A DNA stretch of 64,000 nt from CAKZNE01 sp964485405 (lineage in GTDB: Bacteria > Bacteroidota > Bacteroidia > Flavobacteriales > Schleiferiaceae): the NCBI GenBank assembly GCA_964485405.1, contig CAZAJG010000003.1, forward strand, positions 83,294-147,293. Reading direction: 5' to 3'. Each line of letters opens with the position of its first letter. The first letter of the stretch is position 1. Below, piece by piece: positions 1-8,717 of this stretch. The position numbers and the translations under genes were made by a program. The notes beneath the pieces are model-generated. The model did no database searches. It had not been told where the DNA came from and saw only the letters and a list, made by a program, of their open reading frames with translations.

Positions 1-1
1 T

Positions 2-676
2 CAGCCTGGGAATTTTTTTGAAGCCGCCTTTATTCTGAGAAATTGTTATAGCGATTTCCCAAAAGGGACGGTACATTTGGTGGCAGTTCAAGAGATTTCA
101 GAGAATAACAGACTCTTAGTGGCTGAGTTTGATGATCACTACTTTTTGGCTGCAGATAATGGAATTATTACATTGATTAATCCAGAAGTTAAGATTAATC
201 GTGTAGTAGAAATTGATCTAAAAAAGGAGAAAACTTTGTTCCCTGCAAAAGATGTTTTAGCGAAAGCGGCAAATCATATTGTTAGAGGAGGGAAAATGGG
301 TCTTCTAGGAAGAGAGATTCAAGACTTTAAGGAAAGCAAGATTATGAGGCCACGATTTGCAAATGAAAGGTCTGTTATTTTGGGAAGCGTAGTTTATATA
401 GATAATTTTGGAAACCTTATTACCAATATTACAAGGAAGATTTTTAACGAAATAGGTAGAGATAGATCTTATGAGATTGTTTTGCCTAGAAGACAAACAG
501 TGAAAAAGATACAAGAGAGCTACTATCCTTCATCAAAGGGCAGCGTAATCGCATTGTTTAATTCCCAAGGTTTATTGGAGATTGCCGTTCGCGGAGCGAG
601 GGGTAAAAGGTTTAATGGGGCAAATACTCTATTGGGGATGGATGTTCAAGGAACTGTAACGGTTAACTTTAAATGA
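2..676 (+). CDS. SAM hydroxide adenosyltransferase family protein (5' partial)
   Basis: The frame is open from base 2, so the gene begins outside the window. A TTG at 77 is internal and not the true start. The visible N-terminal part reads QPGNFFEAAFILRNCY and then FPKGTVHLVAV, a strongly conserved block of the SAM hydroxide adenosyltransferase family (formerly DUF62). Further on come ADNGIITL and the C-terminal domain with YIDNFGNLITNI. Characterised members split S-adenosylmethionine with water into adenosine and methionine; the related fluorinases and chlorinases are rare specialists and nothing here points to halogenation. Roughly the first 50-60 residues are missing. The stop overlaps the next start as ATGA, indicating translational coupling. 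The cellular role is unclear, but I recall this gene beside gldFG in other Bacteroidota. Confidence 0.88.
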   Translation, partial: QPGNFFEAAFILRNCYSDFPKGTVHLVAVQEISENNRLLVAEFDDHYFLAADNGIITLINPEVKINRVVEIDLKKEKTLFPAKDVLAKAANHIVRGGKMGLLGREIQDFKESKIMRPRFANERSVILGSVVYIDNFGNLITNITRKIFNEIGRDRSYEIVLPRRQTVKKIQESYYPSSKGSVIALFNSQGLLEIAVRGARGKRFNGANTLLGMDVQGTVTVNFK

Positions 677-966
677 TAGTAAGAATAGTTAAGATGACCT
701 TTCAACCAGAAAAGGTAGATGCGTTTTTAACAAATTTTGATAAGAACAAGACTTCTATACGAGCGTTTAAGGGTTGTAACAAATTGGAATTGTTGAAGCA
801 AAAGGATAGGTCAGATGTATACTTTACCTATAGTTGGTGGGATGATGAGTCTGCATTAAACGATTACAGGCATTCGGATCTTTTTGCTGGAGTATGGAAA
901 ACGACAAAAACTTTTTTTGCAGATAAACCCGAGGCCTGGAGTCTCGAAAATATAAGAGAATTGTAA
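673..966 (+). CDS. ABM-domain (antibiotic biosynthesis monooxygenase-like) protein
   Basis: A 97-residue protein filling a single ferredoxin-like ABM domain. It begins MIVRIVKMTFQPEKVDAFL, continues with KGCNKLELL, and ends in the typical HSDLFAGVW...F segment with an aromatic-rich tail. Family members include small cofactor-free quinol monooxygenases and heme-degrading enzymes, but many have no known substrate, and no residue here settles the matter. The start overlaps the previous stop by four bases and gldF begins three bases after its stop, so it belongs to the same operon. The fold assignment is fairly sure; a particular reaction should not be assumed. Confidence 0.8.
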   Translation: MIVRIVKMTFQPEKVDAFLTNFDKNKTSIRAFKGCNKLELLKQKDRSDVYFTYSWWDDESALNDYRHSDLFAGVWKTTKTFFADKPEAWSLENIREL

Positions 967-968
967 GT

Positions 969-1700
969 ATGGGGGCATTAATGCTAAAAGAGATTAGGAG
1001 CTTCTTAAACTCAATAACCGGGTATCTGGTTATTACCGTTTACCTTCTAATCAATTCCGTTTTTTTGTGGCTCTTTTCCGGGAATTTTAATCTTCTGGAA
1101 GGCAGTTACGCTAGTATTGATAGTTTGTTTTTAATATCTCCGTGGGTGTTTATGTTTTTAATACCAGCAATTACGATGAGAATGTTTGCAGATGAAAAAA
1201 AGGCAGGGACCATGGAGCTACTCCTAACCCGTCCACTCACAGATATGCAGATCGTATGGTCAAAGTTTTCTGCAGGCTTCATTTTGGTGCTTTTTTCCTT
1301 GATACCTACTTTAATCTATTACTTCAGCATTTACCAATTGGGTAATCCTGTAGGTAATTTAGATAGTGGGGGCACATTTGGCTCTTACATTGGTCTGCTT
1401 TTTTTAGGATCTAGTTACGTGGCTATTGGCGTTTTTTCTTCTTCCTTAACAGATAATCAAATCATATCGTTTTTGATTTCCTTGTTTTTATGTTTTGTGT
1501 TTTACACAGGCTTTAATGAGGTTGCCGGGTTACCGGTTTTTGAAAATGCAGATCTTTTTATTTTGAATTTGGGAATAAGTGAGCATTATACGTCCATGAG
1601 TAGGGGAGTTGTTGATAGTAGAGATGTATTATATTTTGTAGGACTTATAGTAACCTTTGCGCTAGCTACTCGCTTGGTGCTTCAAAGCAGAAAGTGGTGA
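969..1700 (+). CDS. gldF: Gliding motility ABC transporter permease GldF
   Basis: A 243-residue integral membrane protein of the ABC-2 permease type. It opens with LKEIRSFLNSITGYLVI and has about six hydrophobic segments, with the conserved FADEKKAGTMELLLTRP loop after the second. GldF is the membrane subunit that works with GldG and the ATPase GldA, and was found through gliding defects in Flavobacterium johnsoniae. It may really serve export or cell-surface assembly, since some gliding relatives lack it. A second in-frame ATG at 981 is an equally good start. The stop TGA at 1698-1700 overlaps the gldG ATG. gldA is not in this window. Confidence 0.9.
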   Translation: MGALMLKEIRSFLNSITGYLVITVYLLINSVFLWLFSGNFNLLEGSYASIDSLFLISPWVFMFLIPAITMRMFADEKKAGTMELLLTRPLTDMQIVWSKFSAGFILVLFSLIPTLIYYFSIYQLGNPVGNLDSGGTFGSYIGLLFLGSSYVAIGVFSSSLTDNQIISFLISLFLCFVFYTGFNEVAGLPVFENADLFILNLGISEHYTSMSRGVVDSRDVLYFVGLIVTFALATRLVLQSRKW

Positions 1701-3415
1701 TGAAGAGTAGAAAGAGTAGAGATTTGATTCAGTTTACCTTGATTGTGGCCATTTTAATACTGGTCAATATAATAGGTTCCCTCAAATTTTTTAGAATTGA
1801 TTTAACAGCCGAAAAACGATATAGCCTATCTGATGCCACGGTAAATCTTCTCAACAGTTTTGATGACGTTGTGTATGTGAAAATCTATTTAGAAGGAGAT
1901 TTTCCAGCAGGTTTTCAACGCTTACAAAGAGAAACTAAGCAAATGTTAGATGAATTTAGGGCCTATAATGGTAAGATAGAGTACGAGTTTATCAACCCTA
2001 ATGATGGTGAGGATCCAAAAGCAGTTGAAGAAATACAACAGCAGCTTCAATTTAAAGGACTGAAGCCTTATCGCTTGGAAATTAATGAGCAAGGAGGCAA
2101 TAGTTTTCAAGATGTTTTTCCCGGAGCAATTTTGAGCTATGGGGATGAGGAAGTTCCTGTACTACTCTTATTGGATCAGTTTGCTACGAGTCCAGATGCT
2201 CAGGTAAATAGCTCCATTCAGAATTTAGAATTTGCTTTAGCCAATGGAATTAGAGGTTTGGTTGCTCGCAATCGTCCTTCTATCGGGTTCTTGCAGGGGC
2301 ATGGCGAATTAGAGCCACGGCAGTTGGCTGATTTTGCTAAAACCTTGTCAGAGAATTACAATATTGAAAGATTCAATATTAAAGAGTTTAGAAGCGATAG
2401 TGCGGGCGAGAAGCTCAGTATTCAAGATCAGATGATTCGTTTGAATCGATTTGATGCCTTAATCGTTGCGAAACCACAAACACCATTTAATGACCTAGAT
2501 AAATATTTAATCGACCAGTATGTTATGAATGGTGGAAAGATGGTGTGGTTGATTGATGCGGTTCATGCGGAAATGGATAGCTTGAGTAAAAAATCACAGT
2601 TTTTGTCTTATCCTATTTATGAGAATTTAAGGCTCTCGGATATGCTCTTTAAATATGGTGTTCGCATTAATGCCAATTTAGTAAAAGATCTTATCGCTGC
2701 TGGGGTTTCGGATCAGCGTAGTATAAATAAGTGGGTATACTTCCCTCTTATTATGCCACAGGTAAAGCATCCAATTACCAAAGATTTAAATGCGATCCGA
2801 TTGAATTTTGCTTCAAGTATTGATACGATTATAGCAAAGGGAGTGAAGAAAACCTTATTGCTGAAAACATCGCCTTATTCGGCCATATCGCCAACTCCCC
2901 ATATGGTGAGTTTAGGTACGTTGTATCAAGAACCAGACGAGCGGAGTTTTAATCGGCAATTTTTAAATGTGGGAGTACTCTTAGAAGGAGAGTTTGAATC
3001 GGTTTTTAAAAACAGAATCCTTCCAAAATCCAATTCAGGTGAAAATTTGAGTTTCAAGGAAAAAAGTGTTAGTACACAAATGATAGTGGTTAGCGATGGT
3101 GATGTAATTCGGAATCAGCTAAATATTGTTAATCCGAACATACCTAAAGGAACACCATTGCCCTTGGGTTTTGATCAGTTTACTGGACAGCAGTACGGAA
3201 ATAAAGACTTTTTGCTCAATGCCATGGATTATATGTTGGATGAAACGGGCTTGATCAGTATACGTTCCAGAGAACTGAAGCTTCGATTGCTGAACCCGCA
3301 AAAAGTAAGCTCGGAGAAGTTGTATTGGCAAATGTTTAATACCCTTATTCCTATTGCTTTAATTGTAGTGTTTGGGATAATCATGGCGTTTTTAAGGAGA
3401 AGAAAATTTACATAA
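1700..3415 (+). CDS. gldG: Gliding motility ABC transporter auxiliary protein GldG
   Basis: About 571 residues. I place the start at the ATG that overlaps the gldF stop; two GTG codons lie just upstream. One membrane helix sits near residues 10-30 (IQFTLIVAILILVNIIGSL), followed by a long extracytoplasmic region and a second helix at the C-terminus (LIPIALIVVFGIIMAFLRRRK). This is the normal GldG layout of the ABC-type uncharacterised transport domain. Signature blocks include RIDLTAEKRYSLSDAT near the N-terminus and GFLQGHGELE in the middle. It acts with GldF and GldA at the inner membrane. The next gene starts one base after the stop, so coexpression is expected. Confidence 0.92.
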   Translation: MKSRKSRDLIQFTLIVAILILVNIIGSLKFFRIDLTAEKRYSLSDATVNLLNSFDDVVYVKIYLEGDFPAGFQRLQRETKQMLDEFRAYNGKIEYEFINPNDGEDPKAVEEIQQQLQFKGLKPYRLEINEQGGNSFQDVFPGAILSYGDEEVPVLLLLDQFATSPDAQVNSSIQNLEFALANGIRGLVARNRPSIGFLQGHGELEPRQLADFAKTLSENYNIERFNIKEFRSDSAGEKLSIQDQMIRLNRFDALIVAKPQTPFNDLDKYLIDQYVMNGGKMVWLIDAVHAEMDSLSKKSQFLSYPIYENLRLSDMLFKYGVRINANLVKDLIAAGVSDQRSINKWVYFPLIMPQVKHPITKDLNAIRLNFASSIDTIIAKGVKKTLLLKTSPYSAISPTPHMVSLGTLYQEPDERSFNRQFLNVGVLLEGEFESVFKNRILPKSNSGENLSFKEKSVSTQMIVVSDGDVIRNQLNIVNPNIPKGTPLPLGFDQFTGQQYGNKDFLLNAMDYMLDETGLISIRSRELKLRLLNPQKVSSEKLYWQMFNTLIPIALIVVFGIIMAFLRRRKFT

Positions 3416-3416
3416 T

Positions 3417-4442
3417 ATGAACAACAAGAATTTAATATATCTACTCGTGTTTATCGTTTTGTTAGCTGTTGCAGGCTGGTTGATTACCGCGGAAGGAGAT
3501 TCAAATAGTACGATTAGTCTAGAAGGACAGGATAGATATGCTTTCACTATTTCAGATACGGCTTCGGTTGATAAGATCATCATTAAAGATAAGTCACCTA
3601 GTGAAGTGGTTCTGAGTAGATCAAAAGGAGGTTGGCTGGTTAATGGAGAGTTTAAAGCTAGAAAGGGAGCCATGCTTACGCTTTTAGGTACACTCTCTCG
3701 CATGGAGATGCGCAACTTTATTGAGGAAAAAATGCAGCAAACTGTTATTCGTAGAATGAGTGTTTATGGAAGAGAGGTGCAGATATTTAAGAATGGAGAG
3801 TTGTACAGAGTATTTTACGTGGGTACCGAATCTCAAGATGAAATGGCAACGTATATGATGATAAAAGGCAGTGATCAGCCTTTTGCCGTGCATATACCTG
3901 GCTTTAATGGATTTCTATCCTCTAGATTTTTTACGCAACCCTATTTATGGAAGAGCAGAGATATTATCTCTATAAATAAATCAGCTATTAAGGAAATAGA
4001 AATGCTGTATCCGGATTCTGCAGAAGCTTCTTTTAAGGTAAATCGCTTTTCGGGTGATAGTGTGTACGTAACAAATTTATCCACCGGAGAGGTTTTAAAA
4101 AATAGGAATAGAGTAAATACAAACCTCTTTCTTAGTGCCTTTAGAAACTTAAAATATGAAGGTGCTATAATACCATCAGATCCAATTTATGAACGAAGGG
4201 ACTCCTTGTTGTCAAACCAGCCTTTATTTAGGCTCACGATTACAGATATAAATGGGAAGAAAACAAGTTTAAGTGGCTACCGAATTAAAGGACCTCTAGA
4301 ACAATATGATCCAGATGTGCCTCTTAAAGAATATGACCCTGATCGGATGCATGGGTTTATAAACAATGAGCAAATGGTACTTATTCAATATGTAGGATTA
4401 AAAAATGTATTGAAAACGTATAGTTATTTTTCAGCCAGTTAA
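3417..4442 (+). CDS. DUF4340 domain-containing membrane-anchored protein
   Basis: A 341-residue protein with one N-terminal hydrophobic anchor (NLIYLLVFIVLLAVAGWLI) and a large extracytoplasmic part. The pattern of VDKIIIKDKSPSEVVLSRSKGGWLVNG followed by TLLGTLSRMEMRN matches DUF4340, whose members occur downstream of GldG-type ABC transporter subunits in many bacteria. No catalytic motif is visible. It starts immediately after gldG and is followed by a 96-bp gap before dnaN, so it is the last gene of the gld operon. Its function is unknown; a periplasmic partner of the GldFG transporter is an inference from position only. Confidence 0.8.
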   Translation: MNNKNLIYLLVFIVLLAVAGWLITAEGDSNSTISLEGQDRYAFTISDTASVDKIIIKDKSPSEVVLSRSKGGWLVNGEFKARKGAMLTLLGTLSRMEMRNFIEEKMQQTVIRRMSVYGREVQIFKNGELYRVFYVGTESQDEMATYMMIKGSDQPFAVHIPGFNGFLSSRFFTQPYLWKSRDIISINKSAIKEIEMLYPDSAEASFKVNRFSGDSVYVTNLSTGEVLKNRNRVNTNLFLSAFRNLKYEGAIIPSDPIYERRDSLLSNQPLFRLTITDINGKKTSLSGYRIKGPLEQYDPDVPLKEYDPDRMHGFINNEQMVLIQYVGLKNVLKTYSYFSAS

Positions 4443-4493
4443 AGTGTTCACAAATCGTGGAAAAATAAGAATCGCATAAAGCGTAAATCCCTG

Positions 4494-4501
4494 TATATTT
4501 G
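4494..4501 (+). promoter_or_regulatory. Bacteroidota -7 box before dnaN
   Basis: TATATTTG fits the Bacteroidota -7 consensus TAnnTTTG exactly and lies 37 bp before the dnaN ATG. No convincing TTTG sits 19 bp upstream, so the -33 half is weak. Confidence 0.5.
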
Positions 4502-4538
4502 CTTTCCTTTTATTAATGTACCTAATCCATAAGGTGAT

Positions 4539-5660
4539 ATGAAGTTTATAGTGTCCAGTGGCGCCCTTTTAAAGCAACTACAAGTTGTTGGAGGTGTGTT
4601 GAACAATAATAATACTCTTGCGATTCTAGACAATTTTCTATTTGATTTAGATCAGAATACATTGACTATTTCTGCATCAGATCTAGAAACTACAATTAGT
4701 TCTACTATTGAAGTAGATAGCTCAAACAGCGGGCTGGCTGCTGTTCCTGCTAGATTATTGTTGGATGGATTAAAAGCTCTTCCAGAGCAGCCTGTTACAT
4801 TCATATTCGATAAAGAATCGAATACGGTGGAGATGAGTTCTGATTATGGAAAGTATTCTTTGGCATTTGTAGAAGGAGATGAATTTCCAAAGTTGCCAGA
4901 TATGGAAGATATCAGTACTACTGTTATTCCTGGTGAAATTCTTTCTACAGCGATCAATAAAACTCTTTTTGCAGCTGGTAACGATGAGTTGAGGCCAGTA
5001 ATGTCTGGAGTATTCTTTCAATTTAGCTCGGAGGATTTAACTTTTGTGGCTACAGATGCACATAAACTAGTTCGTTATAGAAGAACAGATTTAAAGGCGG
5101 ATCATACCGTTGAGTTCATCATGCCTAGAAAGCCGCTAACTATTTTAAAGTCCACCTTAGCCTCTATGGGCCAAGAGGTAAACATTCATTATAACGATAC
5201 AAACGCCAGATTTGAATTTGAGAATATCATTTTGACCTGTCGCTTGATTGATGGTAAATACCCTAACTACGAAGCGGTAATCCCTAAGGAGAATCCAAAC
5301 AAAATGGAAATCGAAAGAACAGGTTTCTTGGGTTCGGTTAAAAGGGTAGCGATCTTTTCAAATAAAACAACACACCAAGTAAGGCTTAAGATCGCAGGAT
5401 CGGAACTTCAAGTTTCTGCTGAGGATATCGATTTTTCGAATAAAGCACATGAAAGGCTGAATTGTAATTACCAAGGCGATGATATCGAAATTGGTTTTAA
5501 CAGTCGTTTCCTAAATGAAATGTTAAGCAACTTAGAATCAGATAATGTGGTTCTTGAAATGTCTGCACCAAACAGAGCTGGAATCATTTTACCAAATGAT
5601 GGTATGGATGAAGGGGAAGATATTCTGATGCTGGTTATGCCTGTAATGTTGAATAGCTAA
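4539..5660 (+). CDS. dnaN: DNA polymerase III subunit beta (sliding clamp)
   Basis: A 373-residue protein, the normal size for the three-domain beta clamp, beginning MKFIVSSGALLKQLQVVGGV with the typical NTLAILDNFLF block. The second domain carries FAAGNDELRPVMSGVFF and FVATDAHKLVRY; the third has RLIDGKYPNYEAVIP and ends in the hydrophobic VMPVML motif. As a dimeric ring it tethers DNA polymerases to the template. The dinB polymerase encoded at about 29 kb ends in a QLTLDF clamp-binding peptide that would dock on it. The gene stands apart from dnaA, as is common in this phylum, between the gld operon and a phosphatase gene. Confidence 0.97.
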   Translation: MKFIVSSGALLKQLQVVGGVLNNNNTLAILDNFLFDLDQNTLTISASDLETTISSTIEVDSSNSGLAAVPARLLLDGLKALPEQPVTFIFDKESNTVEMSSDYGKYSLAFVEGDEFPKLPDMEDISTTVIPGEILSTAINKTLFAAGNDELRPVMSGVFFQFSSEDLTFVATDAHKLVRYRRTDLKADHTVEFIMPRKPLTILKSTLASMGQEVNIHYNDTNARFEFENIILTCRLIDGKYPNYEAVIPKENPNKMEIERTGFLGSVKRVAIFSNKTTHQVRLKIAGSELQVSAEDIDFSNKAHERLNCNYQGDDIEIGFNSRFLNEMLSNLESDNVVLEMSAPNRAGIILPNDGMDEGEDILMLVMPVMLNS

Positions 5661-5693
5661 ATATATTCACTTGGTTTACCTCTTTATCCGTAA

Positions 5694-6374
5694 ATGAAAC
5701 TTCTGGTTATAGGAGATGTTCACGGGTGTTATTATACCCTCAAAGAACTGGTTCAGAAAAACTGGAAACCAAAAAAAGAGATACTGATTCAGGTCGGAGA
5801 CTTAATCAATAAGGGTCCCTACAGTGCCAAATGCTTACAGTATTGGAAAACTTTACAGGATGAATATCCAGACCAGGTTTTTTTGATTCGAGGGAATCAT
5901 GAGCAAAAAGTTATAGACTATTTTGTAGAAGATAAGCTAGATCCTTTTATACCCAGCCTTTTACAAAATTTAGAAGAAGAGGGTTTAAAGCCAAGAGAGG
6001 TTTTCAATTGGTTAAGTGAGCTGCCTCTCAAATGGGAATCTGACGGAGTTTGTATCACACATGCCGGTATTTCAAAAACAAAACAAGATCCATTTACAGA
6101 GAAAAATCCAAATGGAGTTCTCTACAATCGAAAGGAACTGAGAAACATAAAAAAGGTTCAGGTAGTTGGCCATATTGTGGTGAAGGGGAACAAACCCATT
6201 TTTAGTCCCAGTGAAAATGCTTGGTATATCGATACTGGAGTTTGGATTAAAAAGTACCTCTCTGCATTAAAGATTAGTTCTGAAGGAGTAAAAGTAAAAG
6301 TTATTAAAGAGGAAAGGTCTGATTTAGATAATAAAGATTCCTCCGGATACTCTTGTAAATCAAGAAGTTATTGA
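5694..6374 (+). CDS. PPP-family metallophosphoesterase (serine/threonine phosphatase-like)
   Basis: A 226-residue calcineurin-like phosphoesterase. All metal-binding motifs are present in order: GDVHG near residue 7, GDLINKGP near 37, RGNHE near 64, THAG near 122 and VVGHIV near 159. This is the bacterial PPP arrangement, related to phage lambda phosphatase, diadenosine tetraphosphatase ApaH and Ser/Thr phosphatases, using a two-metal site. The motifs do not reveal whether the substrate is a phosphoprotein or a nucleotide. The gene follows dnaN by 33 bp and may share its transcript. The last 25 residues are polar and rich in Ser, Lys and Asp. A palindrome and a promoter follow it and belong to pruA. 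Confidence 0.85.
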   Translation: MKLLVIGDVHGCYYTLKELVQKNWKPKKEILIQVGDLINKGPYSAKCLQYWKTLQDEYPDQVFLIRGNHEQKVIDYFVEDKLDPFIPSLLQNLEEEGLKPREVFNWLSELPLKWESDGVCITHAGISKTKQDPFTEKNPNGVLYNRKELRNIKKVQVVGHIVVKGNKPIFSPSENAWYIDTGVWIKKYLSALKISSEGVKVKVIKEERSDLDNKDSSGYSCKSRSY

Positions 6375-6390
6375 TTTGGGATGGAGGCTT

Positions 6391-6411
6391 GTATAAGCAT
6401 AATGCTTATAC
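6391..6411. promoter_or_regulatory. Perfect 21-bp palindrome, candidate pruA operator
   Basis: A 10-bp arm GTATAAGCAT and its exact reverse complement flank a single A. It ends one base before the -33 box of the pruA promoter. No T-run follows, so it is not a terminator. A dimeric regulator binding here would touch RNA polymerase. Confidence 0.65.
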
Positions 6412-6412
6412 T

Positions 6413-6443
6413 CTTGTACATACTCTACTTTCTTATAATTTTG
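6413..6443 (+). promoter_or_regulatory. Promoter of pruA
   Basis: CTTG at 6413-6416 and TAATTTTG at 6436-6443 are 19 bp apart, which matches the Bacteroidota TTTG-N19-TAnnTTTG rule except for one base. The predicted start of transcription lies about 20 bases before the pruA ATG. Confidence 0.7.
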
Positions 6444-6472
6444 CGGTCTAATAAAATTTAAAACACACAATA

Positions 6473-8104
6473 ATGATCAAAGGATTTTATAATGTACCCT
6501 TGGCTATGAATGAGCCTATTTTAGGATATGCTCCGGGTAGTAGTGAGAGAAAATCACTTCAAGAAGCCTATGACAGTATGTGGAATTCGGTTATTGAAAT
6601 TCCAATGGTGATCAATGGCGAAAAAGTTACCACAGGAAACCTTGGTCGAGTTATTCCTCCTCATGATCATCAACATAATGTAGGATCTTACCATCTAGGA
6701 GATGCTTCTCATGTAAATAAAGCCATAGAATCAGCTTTAAACGCAAAAGAGAGCTGGGAAAAACTTAGCTGGGAACATAGGTCGGCTATCTTCTTAAAGG
6801 CGGCTGATTTATTGGCTGGCCCATACCGGGCAAAGATTAATGCAGCTACTATGATTTCTCAAGGAAAAAATGCTTTTCAGGCGGAAATCGATGCCGCTTG
6901 TGAAATGATAGACTTTCTAAGGTATAACGTGCAATATGTTACGGAGATTTACAGTGAGCAGCCAGAATCTGGAGATGGTGTATGGAACAAGCTAGATTAC
7001 CGTCCGTTAGAAGGTTTCACTTTTGCGATCACTCCATTTAACTTTACCGCTATTGCTGGAAACCTTACAACCTCCATGGCTATGATGGGTAATGTAGTGG
7101 TTTGGAAACCTTCTTTAAGTCAGATTTACTCTGCGCAAGTGTTAATGGAGGTGTTTGAAGAGGCTGGATTGCCTGATGGCGTAATTAATATGATATTTAC
7201 TGACCCAGCAGAAACTGCGGAGATTGTCTTTAATCATAGAGATTTTGCGGGTCTTCATTTTACTGGGTCTACGCACGTGTTTAAGGATATTTGGAAAACT
7301 ATTGGAACGAACATCCATAAATATAGAACGTATCCAAGAATAGTTGGTGAAACTGGGGGTAAGGATTATGTAGTTGCTCATAAAAGTGCCAATGCTAAAG
7401 AGGTGGCGGTGTCCCTTTCTCGAGGTGCTTTTGAATATCAAGGACAAAAGTGTAGTGCAGCATCTAGAGCTTATATTCCCTCAAACCTTTGGGAGGATGT
7501 AAAGCGTTACTTATTAGAAGATATGGCTACTTTCAAAATAGGATCGCCTAGAGATTTTACAAACTTTATCAATGCTGTTATCCATGAAGGCTCGTTTGAT
7601 AAATTGGCGAGTTTTATAGATCAGGCAAAACAAGATGAAGGTGTTGAGATTTTAGCTGGAGGGAATTATGATAAATCTACAGGTTACTTTGTGGAGCCTA
7701 CCGTTATCTTAGCTAGTGATCCAATGTATCAGACTATGTGTACAGAACTGTTTGGACCGGTTCTTACTATCCATGTTTACGATGCTGATAAGTATGAAGA
7801 AACATTGGATTTGGTGGATAGCACATCAGAATATGCTTTAACGGGATCCTTATTTTCGAAAGATAGATATGCCCTTCAATTGGGAATGGAGAAGTTAAAG
7901 CATTCTGCGGGAAACTTCTATGTGAACGATAAGCCCACGGGTGCAGTTGTTGGCCAACAACCTTTTGGTGGCGCAAGAGGATCTGGTACCAATGATAAGG
8001 CTGGTTCTATGTTAAACTTATTGAGATGGGTAAGTCCTCAGACTATTAAGGAGACTTTTGTGCCGGCAACGGATTACAAATACCCTTTTTTAGCAGAAGA
8101 TTAG
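6473..8104 (+). CDS. pruA: L-glutamate gamma-semialdehyde (1-pyrroline-5-carboxylate) dehydrogenase
   Basis: A 543-residue aldehyde dehydrogenase of the long P5C dehydrogenase type, catalysing the NAD-dependent oxidation of glutamate semialdehyde to glutamate, the second step of proline breakdown. The N-terminus (NVPLAMNEPILGYAPGSSER) and the block FAITPFNFTAIAGNL are typical of the stand-alone eukaryote-like form. The general-base Glu lies in VGETGGKD near residue 293 and the catalytic Cys in GQKCSAASR at residue 327. The C-terminal GGARGSGTNDKAGS block, which covers the active site, is present. It stands alone with its own promoter, palindromic operator and terminator. The partner proline dehydrogenase is not in the window. 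Confidence 0.95.
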   Translation: MIKGFYNVPLAMNEPILGYAPGSSERKSLQEAYDSMWNSVIEIPMVINGEKVTTGNLGRVIPPHDHQHNVGSYHLGDASHVNKAIESALNAKESWEKLSWEHRSAIFLKAADLLAGPYRAKINAATMISQGKNAFQAEIDAACEMIDFLRYNVQYVTEIYSEQPESGDGVWNKLDYRPLEGFTFAITPFNFTAIAGNLTTSMAMMGNVVVWKPSLSQIYSAQVLMEVFEEAGLPDGVINMIFTDPAETAEIVFNHRDFAGLHFTGSTHVFKDIWKTIGTNIHKYRTYPRIVGETGGKDYVVAHKSANAKEVAVSLSRGAFEYQGQKCSAASRAYIPSNLWEDVKRYLLEDMATFKIGSPRDFTNFINAVIHEGSFDKLASFIDQAKQDEGVEILAGGNYDKSTGYFVEPTVILASDPMYQTMCTELFGPVLTIHVYDADKYEETLDLVDSTSEYALTGSLFSKDRYALQLGMEKLKHSAGNFYVNDKPTGAVVGQQPFGGARGSGTNDKAGSMLNLLRWVSPQTIKETFVPATDYKYPFLAED

Positions 8105-8126
8105 ATACCATATTTTAACATAATTT

Positions 8127-8157
8127 AAAAAAGGGAGACATCGTCTCCCTTTTTTTA
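8127..8157 (+). terminator. Intrinsic terminator after pruA
   Basis: GGGAGAC and GTCTCCC (8133-8149) form a stem around a three-base loop, with A-run before and seven T after. Confidence 0.9.
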
Positions 8158-8256
8158 TGAATAAATTTAACATGTTATGTGTTTGTAAAACAGGTATTTG
8201 AATTTTTAATGTTAACCTATTGTTAAGTTAGTGTTTATTGAATATAAATTTATCGT

Positions 8257-8264
8257 TATATTTG
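8257..8264 (+). promoter_or_regulatory. -7 box before the MORN-like gene
   Basis: TATATTTG matches TAnnTTTG and lies 27 bp before the chosen ATG at 8291. It supports the shorter start, because the longer frame (from 8231) would begin upstream of this promoter. Confidence 0.5.
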
Positions 8265-8290
8265 TTTTGTTAATGTTAAAAAATGAAGAG

Positions 8291-8659
8291 ATGAAATTAA
8301 TAAAATTAGGCAGCTTGGTGGTGGTTTTAATGTTAGCTTCTTTAAATCTATCCGCTCAAAGCAAGCCCGTTTATAAAAAATCAGGACATACGATTACCGT
8401 TTTTCATTACTATGAGAATGGAGCAGTAAAAGAAACAGGAACCTACTTTAAAGGAGTTCTCCATGGAACTTGGATGCAGTATCATCCCACAGGTGAGTTA
8501 AAGGCAAAAGCAAGATATGACTATGGAGACAAGGAAGGTAAATGGTTTACTTGGTCTCCGGATGGAAAGGAACTAGTAGAGGTAGAGTATGAAGATAATA
8601 AGCCAATAAGCGTTTCTAAATGGAAACTGGAAGAATCAAACTTATTTGCAGAACGATAA
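8291..8659 (+). CDS. Secreted MORN-repeat-variant protein (YwqK-like)
   Basis: About 122 residues. I chose the ATG at 8291 because it gives a clean signal peptide, MKLIKLGSLVVVLMLASLNLSAQ, and lies behind a promoter box. The mature part has three short repeats of the MORN-variant type: YYENGAVKETGTYFKGVLHGTWMQY, then HPTGELKAKARYDYGDKEGKWFTW, then SPDGKELVEVEYEDNKP. Automatic pipelines often call such proteins YwqK-family antitoxins, but no toxin gene is adjacent and the protein is exported, so that name is misleading. The gene is monocistronic, with terminators on both sides. The role is unknown; a periplasmic or outer-membrane location is likely. Confidence 0.75.
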   Translation: MKLIKLGSLVVVLMLASLNLSAQSKPVYKKSGHTITVFHYYENGAVKETGTYFKGVLHGTWMQYHPTGELKAKARYDYGDKEGKWFTWSPDGKELVEVEYEDNKPISVSKWKLEESNLFAER

Positions 8660-8680
8660 TAACTAAGTTTATTTAATTTT

Positions 8681-8707
8681 AAGGCGATTTTTAATCGCCT
8701 TTTTTTA
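8681..8707 (+). terminator. Intrinsic terminator
   Basis: AAGGCGATT and AATCGCCTT form a 9-bp stem with a TTT loop followed by a T-run. It ends the MORN-like transcript and precedes yaaA by 10 bp. Confidence 0.9.
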
Positions 8708-8717
8708 TTTATAAACT

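Noticed and set aside
2..676. Fluorinase or chlorinase activity for the first gene
   Set aside because: The family as a whole is mostly SAM hydrolases, and no halogenase-specific loop can be recognised in the visible part.
6391..6411. Palindrome before pruA as a terminator of the phosphatase gene
   Set aside because: It has a one-base centre and no following T-run; its position one base before the -33 box favours an operator.
7142..7447. Open frame on the minus strand inside pruA
   Set aside because: It is a mirror of the codon pattern of pruA, lacks a family pattern and has no promoter.
8291..8659. Antitoxin of a YwqK-type toxin-antitoxin system
   Set aside because: The protein has a signal peptide and stands alone between two terminators; no toxin gene is adjacent.
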